Assembly (NCBI RefSeq): GCF_005082365.1
Contig: NZ_CP034900.1
Span: forward strand, 310,001 to 374,000
Reading direction: 5' to 3'
Origin: Buchnera aphidicola (Artemisaphis artemisicola)
GTDB taxonomy: Bacteria; Pseudomonadota; Gammaproteobacteria; Enterobacterales; Enterobacteriaceae
Length of the DNA stretch: 64,000 nt
This document shows positions 1-8,565 of this stretch, one piece after another. A model generated the notes under the pieces. The model worked only from the letters and a program-made list of their open reading frames with translations. It ran no database searches and was not told the origin of the DNA. A program made the position numbers and the translations under genes. Numbering within the stretch: the first letter of the stretch is position 1; every line of letters starts with the position of its first letter.

Positions 1-187
1 AATTAATTTAATTCCTTGGAATTCTTTTTTTAATTCATCTTTTAGATCTAGTAACATGAATAGAATTAATATTTTTGCAAATATTTTAAGAAAAAAAGGA
101 TTTATTACAGTTATTAGAAAAAATAGAGGAAGAGATATTAACGCAGCATGTGGACAGTTAACAGGTAATATAATTAATCGTATTTAA
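1..187 (+). CDS. rlmN: 23S rRNA/tRNA adenine-C2 methyltransferase RlmN, C-terminal fragment
   Basis: This is the last 61 codons of a gene that begins before the window, read in the frame starting at base 2 and ending with TAA at 185-187. The peptide carries the RlmN tail: an NLIPWN-like start, then RSSNMNRIN, then an IRKNRGRDINAACGQL block that matches the conserved end of the family. RlmN is a radical-SAM [4Fe-4S] enzyme that methylates A2503 of 23S rRNA and A37 of some tRNAs. The catalytic CxxxCxxC cluster lies outside the window. In E. coli rodZ sits between rlmN and ispG; here only 126 bases separate them, so rodZ is absent. Confidence 0.93.
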   Translation, partial: INLIPWNSFFNSSFRSSNMNRINIFANILRKKGFITVIRKNRGRDINAACGQLTGNIINRI

Positions 188-313
188 AATAAAATTAATA
201 TTTATTAAAAATTATCTACATTTTTTTACATAGATTTAAAAAATTTTAAAAGAATACTTCATTTATAATATAATTTATTTGTCATATTAATTATTTTAAA
301 CATAAAAAAATTT

Positions 314-1420
314 ATGAAAACAAAAAAAAATATTAATAGAAGAAAATCTGATCGTATTTATGTCGGTAAAATACCTGTCGGAAACAATGCTCCTATTTCA
401 ATTCAGTCGATGACTAATACTCGTACAACAAATATTTTAGAGACTATTAATCAAATTATACAATTGCAAAAAGTAGGAGCAGATATAGTTCGTGTCTCTA
501 TACCGACATTAAAAGATGCTGAATCATTTAAAATTATTAAAAAACAAGTATCAGTACCGTTAGTTGCAGATATACATTTTGATTATAGATTAGCTTTAAA
601 AGCTATAGAATATGGAGCAGATTGTTTAAGAATCAATCCTGGTAATATTGGAAATAAAAAAAGAGTATCAGAAATAATTAATTATGCGAAAAATAAAAAT
701 ATTCCTATTCGTATTGGTGTAAATTCTGGTTCTTTAGAGAAAGATATATTAAAAAAACACAAAACCCCTACTCCAGAAGCTTTAGTAGAATCAGCTTTAA
801 GAAATATTGAATTTTTTGATACTTTAAACTTTAATCAATTTAAAGTTAGTGTTAAATCATCTGATGTCTTTTTAGCTATTGAAGCTTATAAAATATTAGC
901 AAAAAAAATTACTCAACCTTTGCATATCGGTATAACAGAAGCTGGAGGTTTAAGAAGTGGAACAGTAAAATCATCTATAGGTATTTCTTCTTTATTAACA
1001 TTGGGTATCGGAGATACATTAAGAGTCTCATTGGCAGCCGATCCAATTGAAGAAGTAAAAGTAGGGTATGACATTTTAAAAGCTTTATGTTTGCGATCAA
1101 GAGGAATTAATTTTATTGCTTGTCCTACTTGTTCTAGACAAGAATTTGATGTAATTAATACAGTAAATGTATTAGAAAAAAAATTAGAAGATATTTCAAC
1201 TCCTATTGATGTATCTATTATTGGATGTATTGTTAATGGCATAGGTGAAGCTAAAACAGCTACATTAGGACTGACTGGAAATCATAAATACAGTGCATTT
1301 TATGAAAATGGTATACGTCAAAAAAATAAGTTAAAAAATGAGGAAATAATAGAACAAATGGAAAATAAAATTCGTAAAAAAGCGAAAGAATTAGATCAAT
1401 TAAATTATTATAAAAAATAA
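314..1420 (+). CDS. ispG: 4-hydroxy-3-methylbut-2-enyl diphosphate synthase IspG (GcpE)
   Basis: IspG makes HMBPP from MEcPP in the MEP isoprenoid pathway, using a [4Fe-4S] cluster and flavodoxin electrons. The 368-residue length is close to the E. coli protein (372). The TIM-barrel part is well conserved, with SMTNTRTT near residue 32 and [14 protein letters not shown] near 84. The three cluster ligands are visible as C270 and C273 (CPTCSRQEF) and C305 (GCIVNG), and the acidic residue E312 is present. The usually invariant NGPGE motif reads NGIGE here (Pro to Ile at 310). hisS follows 49 bases downstream, as in E. coli. Confidence 0.98.
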   Translation: MKTKKNINRRKSDRIYVGKIPVGNNAPISIQSMTNTRTTNILETINQIIQLQKVGADIVRVSIPTLKDAESFKIIKKQVSVPLVADIHFDYRLALKAIEYGADCLRINPGNIGNKKRVSEIINYAKNKNIPIRIGVNSGSLEKDILKKHKTPTPEALVESALRNIEFFDTLNFNQFKVSVKSSDVFLAIEAYKILAKKITQPLHIGITEAGGLRSGTVKSSIGISSLLTLGIGDTLRVSLAADPIEEVKVGYDILKALCLRSRGINFIACPTCSRQEFDVINTVNVLEKKLEDISTPIDVSIIGCIVNGIGEAKTATLGLTGNHKYSAFYENGIRQKNKLKNEEIIEQMENKIRKKAKELDQLNYYKK

Positions 1421-1469
1421 TATTTAATTATAAATTGCACTTAATTTATAGCTAACATAAGAGATAATA

Positions 1470-2753
1470 GTGAATAAAGAAATTCAGTCTATCAGAGGAA
1501 TGCATGATTATTTTTCACAAGAATTGCAAATATGGAATTATCTAGAAATTATTTTTAAAGAAGTATTGACTAGTTATTGTTACTTAGAAATTAGACTACC
1601 TCTCATAGAAAAAACAGAAATTTTTAAAAGGGCTATTGGAAATATTACTGACGTAGTAGAAAAAGAAATGTACTCTTTTAAAGACAAAAAAGGTAATAGT
1701 TTAACTTTGCGACCAGAAGGAACTGTAGGTTGTGTTAGAGCTCTTATACAAAATAATTTATTAAATACAAAAAACCATAAGTTTTGGTATTTAGGTCCTA
1801 TGTTTCGATATGAAAGACCTCAGAAGGGAAGATATCGTCAATTTCATCAATTAGGAGTAGAAGTATTTGGATTAGATAAAGAAGATATTGATTTAGAAAT
1901 GATTCTTTTAACTAATCGTTTATGGAAAAGAATTGGTATTGATTCATATTTAACATTAGAAATTAATTCAATTGGTTCTAGAATAGATCGCATTAAATAT
2001 AAAAAAGAATTAGTTTTGTTTCTTGAAAAATATCGATATTTATTAGATGAAGATTGCAAAAGACGATTATATACTAATCCTTTGCGTATTTTAGATACTA
2101 AAAACATAGAAATTCAAAAAATTTTAAATCAAGCTCCATTATTAGAAGAGTACGTGAATATTTCTGCATATAATCATTTTAAAAATTTATGCAAAATGAT
2201 TAGTTCTTACGGAATAAAATATCAACATAATAAAAAATTAGTACGAGGATTAGATTATTATAATAACACTGTATTTGAATGGAAAAGTAATAAAATAGGA
2301 ACACAAAATGCTATTTGCGCAGGAGGACGATATGATTATTTAGTTGAAGAAATGGGAGGGCAAAAGACACCTGCTATAGGATTTGCGATAGGAATAGAAC
2401 GTTTGGTATTACTAATGCAAGAATTAAATATTTTTTCAGAAAAAGTAGAGAATATTCATATTTATATTATTTTCATTGGAGAACATAATAAATTTTATGC
2501 TGTTAACTTGTCTGAAGAAATAAGGGATTTATATCCAAAATTAAAAATATTTATTAATTTTTTTAATCAAAATCTTAAAAAAAAAATAAGACATGCTATT
2601 AATTCTTCCTCTGAGATTATTATTTTAATAGGTGATAAAGAAATAAAAAACGGTTTTTTTTTAATTAAAGATATAAAAAAAAAAGAAGAATATTTTTTAT
2701 TAAAAAACGAATTATTATCAAAAATAAAAAATTATTTCAAACATATTAATTAA
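1470..2753 (+). CDS. hisS: histidyl-tRNA synthetase
   Basis: Class II aminoacyl-tRNA synthetase charging tRNA-His in the cytoplasm. It starts with GTG, after a GAGATAATA leader, and has 427 residues against 424 in E. coli. The N-terminal [10 protein letters not shown] signature, motif 2 ([16 protein letters not shown], about 112-127), the histidine-specific [15 protein letters not shown] block (about 258) and motif 3 ([11 protein letters not shown], about 307) are all intact. The C-terminal anticodon-binding domain is lysine and asparagine rich but complete. It lies between ispG and glyA on the same strand. Confidence 0.99.
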   Translation: MNKEIQSIRGMHDYFSQELQIWNYLEIIFKEVLTSYCYLEIRLPLIEKTEIFKRAIGNITDVVEKEMYSFKDKKGNSLTLRPEGTVGCVRALIQNNLLNTKNHKFWYLGPMFRYERPQKGRYRQFHQLGVEVFGLDKEDIDLEMILLTNRLWKRIGIDSYLTLEINSIGSRIDRIKYKKELVLFLEKYRYLLDEDCKRRLYTNPLRILDTKNIEIQKILNQAPLLEEYVNISAYNHFKNLCKMISSYGIKYQHNKKLVRGLDYYNNTVFEWKSNKIGTQNAICAGGRYDYLVEEMGGQKTPAIGFAIGIERLVLLMQELNIFSEKVENIHIYIIFIGEHNKFYAVNLSEEIRDLYPKLKIFINFFNQNLKKKIRHAINSSSEIIILIGDKEIKNGFFLIKDIKKKEEYFLLKNELLSKIKNYFKHIN

Positions 2754-2786
2754 TTTTTATAAAATAATTACAAATTTAGGTTAAAT

Positions 2787-4040
2787 ATGCTTAACAATAA
2801 AATAGATTTTTCTAAATATGATCCAGAATTATGGGATGCAATAGAAAAAGAAAAAACAAGACAAGAAAATCATATTGAATTAATTGCATCAGAGAATTAT
2901 ACAAGTTATCATGTTATGCACGTACAAGGTTCACAATTAACTAATAAATATGCAGAAGGTTATCCTGGTAAACGATATTATGGAGGTTGCGAATATGTAG
3001 ATACAATAGAAGAATTAGCAATTTTTCGAGCAAAAAAATTATTTTCTGCAGACTATGCTAATGTTCAACCACATTCTGGTTCTCAAGCTAATTTTGCTGT
3101 TTATACAGCACTTTTAAATCCTGGTGATACAGTACTGGGCATGAAATTATCTCATGGAGGTCATTTAACTCATGGATCTTCTGTAAACTTTTCAGGAAAA
3201 TTATACAATATAATTTCATATGGATTAGATAAAAATGGTAAAATTGATTATGAAGAATTATCTTTTTTAACTAAAAAATATAAACCAAAAATGATAATTG
3301 GTGGTTTTTCAGCATATTCTGGTATTTGTGATTGGGAAAAAATGCGAAAAATTGCTGATACAGTTAATGCTTATTTTATTGTTGATATGGCTCATATTGC
3401 AGGTTTAATTGCTGCTAAAATTTATCCAAATCCAATAAATTATGCACATGTTGTTACCAGTACAACTCATAAGACGTTAGCTGGACCTCGTGGCGGTTTA
3501 ATTCTTGCAAAAAATGGAAGTGATAATTTATATAAGAAATTAAATTTATCAGTTTTTCCAGGTGCTCAAGGAGGTCCTTTAATGCATGTAATAGCTGGAA
3601 AAGCTATTGCATTTAAAGAAGCTTTAGAACCAAAATTTAAAACATATCAAGAGCAAATTGTAAAAAATTCAAAAATTATGGCAAAAAATTTTTTAAAAAA
3701 AGGATACGAAATAGTATCTGGAGGCACTTATAATCATTTATTTTTAATTAATTTAACTAATAAAAACATAACTGGACAACATGCCGATATTGCTTTAAGC
3801 AAAGCCAACATAACTATAAATAAAAATACTGTGCCTAACGATTTAAAAAGTCCTTTTATAACTTCAGGAATACGTATTGGCACACCTGCTGTTACTAGAA
3901 GAGGGTTTAAAGAAAAAGAAGTTTTGGAAATATCAAATTGGATGTCTAGTATATTAAATGATGTCAATGATAATATAAATATCATCAATGTTAAAAATAA
4001 AGTATTAGATATATGTTCTAAATATCCAGTTTATATTTAA
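2787..4040 (+). CDS. glyA: serine hydroxymethyltransferase
   Basis: PLP enzyme interconverting serine plus tetrahydrofolate and glycine plus 5,10-methylene-tetrahydrofolate; it is the main source of glycine and one-carbon units. The 417 residues equal the E. coli length. The PLP-binding lysine is K229 in [13 protein letters not shown], and the N-terminal [11 protein letters not shown] and [13 protein letters not shown] blocks are intact. It follows hisS by 33 bases and is convergent with bioD. No strong terminator hairpin is visible in the 81-base gap. Confidence 0.99.
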   Translation: MLNNKIDFSKYDPELWDAIEKEKTRQENHIELIASENYTSYHVMHVQGSQLTNKYAEGYPGKRYYGGCEYVDTIEELAIFRAKKLFSADYANVQPHSGSQANFAVYTALLNPGDTVLGMKLSHGGHLTHGSSVNFSGKLYNIISYGLDKNGKIDYEELSFLTKKYKPKMIIGGFSAYSGICDWEKMRKIADTVNAYFIVDMAHIAGLIAAKIYPNPINYAHVVTSTTHKTLAGPRGGLILAKNGSDNLYKKLNLSVFPGAQGGPLMHVIAGKAIAFKEALEPKFKTYQEQIVKNSKIMAKNFLKKGYEIVSGGTYNHLFLINLTNKNITGQHADIALSKANITINKNTVPNDLKSPFITSGIRIGTPAVTRRGFKEKEVLEISNWMSSILNDVNDNINIINVKNKVLDICSKYPVYI

Positions 4041-4121
4041 TTAAATCAAATATATCCATCTTTGTTAAAAATTATATTAATAGTAAAAACAAGATTTTAA
4101 TTAAAAAATAATACATTTACT

Positions 4122-4796
4122 TTATGAAGGCAATGTTATATTTATTTGATTAAATTTGATGTTATTTGTATCTATTAAATAAGGAATTATACCCAATAAT
4201 GGAGCTTTAATATAACTTAACAAAGTTTGGATGTAATATGGGTTATACATGTCTTTTGGATGAATATTGTTAGCAATCCAGCCGCCGCATTTTATTTTTT
4301 CTGAAATAATCGCTTTTTCTGTTAAAATAGCATGATTAATACAACCTATTTTAATGCCGACAACAATAATGACAGTTAATTTCTCATGTTTTACCCAATC
4401 TGAGAAAGTATCTTGATAAGATAAAGGTGTATACCATCCACCAGCACCTTCTATTATAATCCAATTACTTTGAGTGATAATTTTTTTTAAACCTAAAGAT
4501 AAATCTTCTTTTTTAATGTTCTTTTTTTGAAGTTGACTTAAAATATGAGGAGGAGCGTTTTCAATAAATGAAATTGGATTAATTTCATTATTTTTTAATT
4601 TTACAGCACTATTTTTTCCTAAAATAACTGCATCATTTTTAAAAAAGCAACATGGTCGATCTTGATATCCAGATGATACTGGTTTATATCCTGCTGTTTT
4701 ATATCCAGATTCTGTAGCTTTTTTTAACAAAATACTACTAACAGTTGTTTTGCCTATATTTGTATCAGTTCCAGTAATGAAAAATTTTTTAATCAT
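4122..4796 (-). CDS. bioD: dethiobiotin synthetase
   Basis: BioD carboxylates 7,8-diaminopelargonate to dethiobiotin using ATP and CO2, the penultimate step of biotin synthesis. The protein has 224 residues (E. coli 225), with a Walker A loop GTDTNIGKTT at residues 8-17 and the EGAGGWYTPLS block of the family near 115. In E. coli bioB, bioF, bioC and bioD form one operon. Here bioD lies downstream of bioB on the same strand, and bioF and bioC between them are gone, leaving a 246-base spacer rich in inverted repeats. Confidence 0.98.
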   Translation of the reverse strand: MIKKFFITGTDTNIGKTTVSSILLKKATESGYKTAGYKPVSSGYQDRPCCFFKNDAVILGKNSAVKLKNNEINPISFIENAPPHILSQLQKKNIKKEDLSLGLKKIITQSNWIIIEGAGGWYTPLSYQDTFSDWVKHEKLTVIIVVGIKIGCINHAILTEKAIISEKIKCGGWIANNIHPKDMYNPYYIQTLLSYIKAPLLGIIPYLIDTNNIKFNQINITLPS

Positions 4797-4920
4797 AATA
4801 ATGTCGTATTTGACAGTGATATTTAATAGTATTAAATTAATATAAAATTTAATAATTAGTAATAATTTTTTTTTGATTGATAAAATAAATAATTTATATT
4901 AATAAAAAAATATTTAATTT

Positions 4921-5020
4921 TACTCTAAATAGAGTAACTCTACTATAGTGTTATAATATATTAAATAATATAACATATAATATTGAGTTACTCTTAACAA
5001 GAGTTACATTATTATAACTT
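4921..5020. repeat. nested complementary heptamers between bioB and bioD
   Basis: Four related segments can pair in alternative ways: ACTCT (4922-4926), AGAGTAACTCT (4931-4941), GAGTTACTCTT (4985-4995) and AAGAGTTAC (4999-5007). The first pairs with the second and the third with the fourth as small local hairpins. The second can instead pair with the third or fourth as a long stem enclosing an AT stretch with its own GTTAT/ATAAC arms. The element lies downstream of bioB and upstream of bioD in the minus-strand transcript. It may be a terminator, a stabilising hairpin or a scar of bioF/bioC loss; the role is not known. Confidence 0.6.
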
Positions 5021-5042
5021 ATAATAAATATATTATATAAAA

Positions 5043-6071
5043 TTATATTGCAGCATTATAATATTGTTCTTTATCAATTTTTAATGATTTAATAAAGAAT
5101 TTATTTTCTTGTTTTTTTAATATAAAGTTTTTTTTATATTCAGGATGTAAATTAAGTTTTTTTAATAACTTTATATCTTGTTTTTTTTCTGGATTGTCTG
5201 TAGTCAATAGTTTGCATCCATAAAAAATAGAATTTGCTCCAGCCATAAAACACATTGCTTGAGTTTGATCATTCATTTTTTGACGTCCTGCAGATAATCT
5301 AATATAAGATTTTGGCATCATAATACGAGCAATAGCAATTACACGAATAAAATCAAACGGTTCAACATCATTATTTTGTTCCATTGGAGTTCCTGGAATT
5401 TTAATCAACATATTAATTGGTACACTTTCTGGAGGAATAGGTAAATTAGATAATTCCATTAACAATTCTATGCGATCTTGTACCTTTTCACCTAAACCTA
5501 TAATGCCTCCAGAACAAATTTTCATTCCAGCATTACGTACTGTATGTAAAGTTTCTAGTCTTTCTTCATATGTACGAGTGGTTATGATTTCTTTATAAAA
5601 ATTAGAAGATGTATCTAAATTGTGATTATAAAAATCTAAACCTGCCTTTGCTAGTTTTTTTGCTTGTGAAGTATTTAAAGTTCCTAAAGTCATGCATGTT
5701 TCCATACCCATTGCTTTTATTTCTTTTATGATTTTTTCTAAATAAGGTATATCTCTATCTTTTGGATTTTTCCATGCAGCTCCCATACAAAATCTACTAG
5801 ATCCTGAAGATTTTGCTTGTTTTGCAGCATTGAGTATTGTTTCTATTTCTAATAAAGGTTCTTTTTTTAAATTTGTTTTATATCTTGAACTTTGTGGACA
5901 ATATTTACAATCTTCTGGACAAGAACCAGTTTTTATTGATAGTAATGTACTTATTTGTATTGTATTAGGATTAAAATATTTTCTATGTTCTTTTTGAGCT
6001 TTAAACATAAGATCAAAAAATGGTTTTTCAAAAAGTATTTTAGTATTTTCTAATGTCCATTTTTTTTTCAT
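5043..6071 (-). CDS. bioB: biotin synthase
   Basis: Radical-SAM enzyme inserting sulphur into dethiobiotin. The 342 residues (E. coli 346) contain the radical-SAM cluster C51, C55, C58 in [12 protein letters not shown], and the downstream blocks [10 protein letters not shown] and SAGRQKM typical of BioB. A good ribosome-binding site (GGAGAT) precedes the ATG. bioB is divergent from bioA across 79 bases, as in E. coli, but the 40-bp BirA operator of E. coli cannot be recognised there. With bioF, bioC and bioH not seen, the pathway can only start from an imported or externally made 7-keto-8-aminopelargonate. Confidence 0.99.
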   Translation of the reverse strand: MKKKWTLENTKILFEKPFFDLMFKAQKEHRKYFNPNTIQISTLLSIKTGSCPEDCKYCPQSSRYKTNLKKEPLLEIETILNAAKQAKSSGSSRFCMGAAWKNPKDRDIPYLEKIIKEIKAMGMETCMTLGTLNTSQAKKLAKAGLDFYNHNLDTSSNFYKEIITTRTYEERLETLHTVRNAGMKICSGGIIGLGEKVQDRIELLMELSNLPIPPESVPINMLIKIPGTPMEQNNDVEPFDFIRVIAIARIMMPKSYIRLSAGRQKMNDQTQAMCFMAGANSIFYGCKLLTTDNPEKKQDIKLLKKLNLHPEYKKNFILKKQENKFFIKSLKIDKEQYYNAAI

Positions 6072-6150
6072 ATTATCTCCAAAAAAAATTATGATTTTAC
6101 CTTAACAAAGGTTTATACTAAATTATTTAATATTTTATATATAAATAATC

Positions 6151-7437
6151 ATGAATCAATTCGATATATTTTTTGATTATAAACATATTTGGCATCCTTA
6201 TTCATCTATGATAAACCCTATTCCTAGTTATTGTGTTAAATCTGCTAAAGGAATTTATTTAAAATTAAAAAATGGAAAAAATATAATAGATGGAATGTCT
6301 TCATGGTGGTCTGCAATACATGGATATAATCATCCTATTTTAAACAAAGCTCTAAAAAAACAAATAAAAAAAATGTCTCATGTAATGTTTGGAGGAATTA
6401 CACATCCTTCAGCAATTGCACTTTGTCAACAATTAATCTCATTAACACCAAAAAAATTAGACTGTATTTTTCTTTGTGATTCTGGTTCCGTTTCTATTGA
6501 AGTAGCAATGAAAATGTTAATACAATATTGGCAATCATTAGGTCAAAAACGAAGATTGTTTTTAACAATTAAAAATGGATATCACGGTGATACTTTTGCA
6601 GCTATGTCAGTATCTGATCCTGAAAATTCTATACATAAAATTTACAATAATTTACTACCAAAAAATTTATTTGCAAATACTCCAAAATCTTCTTTTCATA
6701 AAAATTGGAATACTAGTGATATTATATCTTTTAAAGAAAAAATAGAAAAAAATTCGCTTAAAATAGCAGGAGTGATATTAGAACCTATAGTTCAAGGTGT
6801 AGGAGGAATGAATTTTTATCATCCTACATTTTTAAAAGAAATAAAAATTTTATGTGATTATTACCGTATACCGTTGATTTTTGATGAAATTGCAACTGGT
6901 TTTGGTCGTACTGGAAAATTTTTTGCTTTTGAACATGCTAATGTAGTACCAGATATACTATGTTTAGGAAAAGCTATGACTGGCGGTACAATTACTTTAG
7001 CTGCCACCTTAAGTTCTCGACATATCGCAAATACTATTAGCGAAAGTAATGTAAAATGTTTTATGCATGGTCCTACTTATATGGCAAATCCATTAGCATG
7101 TGCTGTTGCTAATGCTAATATAAAAATATTAAAAACTAATGAATGGAAAACACAAGTATCTGATATCGAAAGTCAACTTTCTAAAAATTTGTTACCATTA
7201 ATTAATCATCCTTATGTAACTGACGTACGTATATTAGGTGCAATTGGCGTTGTAGAATGTTCTCGTTCGGTTAATATGTTTTTAATACAAAAATTTTTCG
7301 TAAAAAATGGTGTATGGATTAGACCATTTAAAAATCTAATTTATATTGTACCTCCTTATATAATAAATACTTATGCATTAAAAAAATTAATAAATGTAAT
7401 TATTGAAGCATTGGATGATAATTCCTTGTTTATATAA
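6151..7437 (+). CDS. bioA: adenosylmethionine-8-amino-7-oxononanoate aminotransferase
   Basis: BioA transaminates 7-keto-8-aminopelargonate to 7,8-diaminopelargonate with S-adenosylmethionine as amino donor. It has 428 residues (E. coli 429). The PLP lysine is K274 in LCLGKAMTGG, with the upstream FDEIATGFGRTGK block and the substrate-site motif DGMSSWWSAIHGYNHP near 48-62. It is divergent from bioB and convergent with pgl, separated from pgl by only six bases, so no terminator can lie between those two genes. Confidence 0.99.
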   Translation: MNQFDIFFDYKHIWHPYSSMINPIPSYCVKSAKGIYLKLKNGKNIIDGMSSWWSAIHGYNHPILNKALKKQIKKMSHVMFGGITHPSAIALCQQLISLTPKKLDCIFLCDSGSVSIEVAMKMLIQYWQSLGQKRRLFLTIKNGYHGDTFAAMSVSDPENSIHKIYNNLLPKNLFANTPKSSFHKNWNTSDIISFKEKIEKNSLKIAGVILEPIVQGVGGMNFYHPTFLKEIKILCDYYRIPLIFDEIATGFGRTGKFFAFEHANVVPDILCLGKAMTGGTITLAATLSSRHIANTISESNVKCFMHGPTYMANPLACAVANANIKILKTNEWKTQVSDIESQLSKNLLPLINHPYVTDVRILGAIGVVECSRSVNMFLIQKFFVKNGVWIRPFKNLIYIVPPYIINTYALKKLINVIIEALDDNSLFI

Positions 7438-7443
7438 ATATTA

Positions 7444-8445
7444 TTATAATTTATGTATTACTACCCATATAGGTCTTTTACCAGTATGATGTATATTCAA
7501 TAATTTTAATTCTCCAGTTTCATTATTTATACTATAAATAATTAATTTATTAGATTTTTCACCAGCAACTATTAAATATTTATTCGTAAAATCAATAGCA
7601 AATGACCGAGGTTGTTTTTCTGTTTTATAATTTTTATAAAAAACAATTTTATTATTATTTTGATTAATATGAAATAATGAAATTATATTAAAAAATCGAT
7701 CAGAAGCATATAAAAAACGTCCACAAGAAGTCAATTTAATATCGGAAGACCAATGTTTTTTTTGAAATTGATCTTTTAAAAGATTAATATTTTGTATATG
7801 TTTTATATGTATTCTATTATTGATTTTATTAATATTCCATACATCTATAGTACCATTTAATTCATTTATAGTATAAATAAAATCTTGATTTGGATGAAAA
7901 ACGATATGACGAGGTCCTGATTTTTTTTGAACATTTAAAAATTGTTGTTCAGTACTTTGTAATATTCCAAAATTTGTTAAATAATATAAATAAATACGAT
8001 CTTCTTTAAGAGATGTTACAAATAATATATTATATTTATCATTTATTCTAGCACAATGACAACCTTGTATATTATGAATAATTTGTATTGCATTTTGAGG
8101 TATTCCATATTGATTTAATGAATTAACATTAAGACAGTTTGCATGATAAGAACTGCAAAATAAAAATTCATTAGTATGATTAAGAGAAATATAATTTGCT
8201 TTTCCTGTAATCGAAATACTACTTTTTTTTTCTAAAAAGCCATTATCGTCTATAAAATATGTAATAATTTCATTATTAGAACTAACTCCAGCATATAATA
8301 GATTTTTTTCTTTCATAATTTCAATAGGTTGAACTTCAGCATATGTTTCAATTTTTTGAATTAAATTCATGTTCCCATTACAATGTAAATTCCATACTTC
8401 AATGCTTTGACTGTCTGAGTTTGCAATGTAAACAACTTGTCTCAT
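7444..8445 (-). CDS. pgl: 6-phosphogluconolactonase (YbhE type)
   Basis: Hydrolyses 6-phosphogluconolactone, the second step of the oxidative pentose phosphate pathway, after Zwf (also in this window). The 333-residue protein is of the beta-propeller lactonase family rather than the DevB/SOL family. Repeated blade motifs are visible, such as YIANSDSQSIEVW at the N-terminus, PRHIVFHPNQDFIYTINE near 180 and PRSFAIDFTNKYLIVAGE near 280. An AGGA ribosome-binding site supports the start. The neighbourhood of bioA is the same as in E. coli. Confidence 0.97.
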   Translation of the reverse strand: MRQVVYIANSDSQSIEVWNLHCNGNMNLIQKIETYAEVQPIEIMKEKNLLYAGVSSNNEIITYFIDDNGFLEKKSSISITGKANYISLNHTNEFLFCSSYHANCLNVNSLNQYGIPQNAIQIIHNIQGCHCARINDKYNILFVTSLKEDRIYLYYLTNFGILQSTEQQFLNVQKKSGPRHIVFHPNQDFIYTINELNGTIDVWNINKINNRIHIKHIQNINLLKDQFQKKHWSSDIKLTSCGRFLYASDRFFNIISLFHINQNNNKIVFYKNYKTEKQPRSFAIDFTNKYLIVAGEKSNKLIIYSINNETGELKLLNIHHTGKRPIWVVIHKL

Positions 8446-8565
8446 ATTATTCCTTTGATTTTTTTTAATAAAAATTTATATAGTATTTTACTATAAAAAA
8501 TTTATTATCATCAAATATAATTTAATTTAATTTAAAAAAATTAACATAAGATTTTTTAATAATAT

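Noticed and set aside
6085-6120. A GGTTTATAC half-site in the bioA-bioB divergent region resembling half of the BirA operator
   Set aside because: The second half at the required spacing is not present, so a BirA operator cannot be supported.
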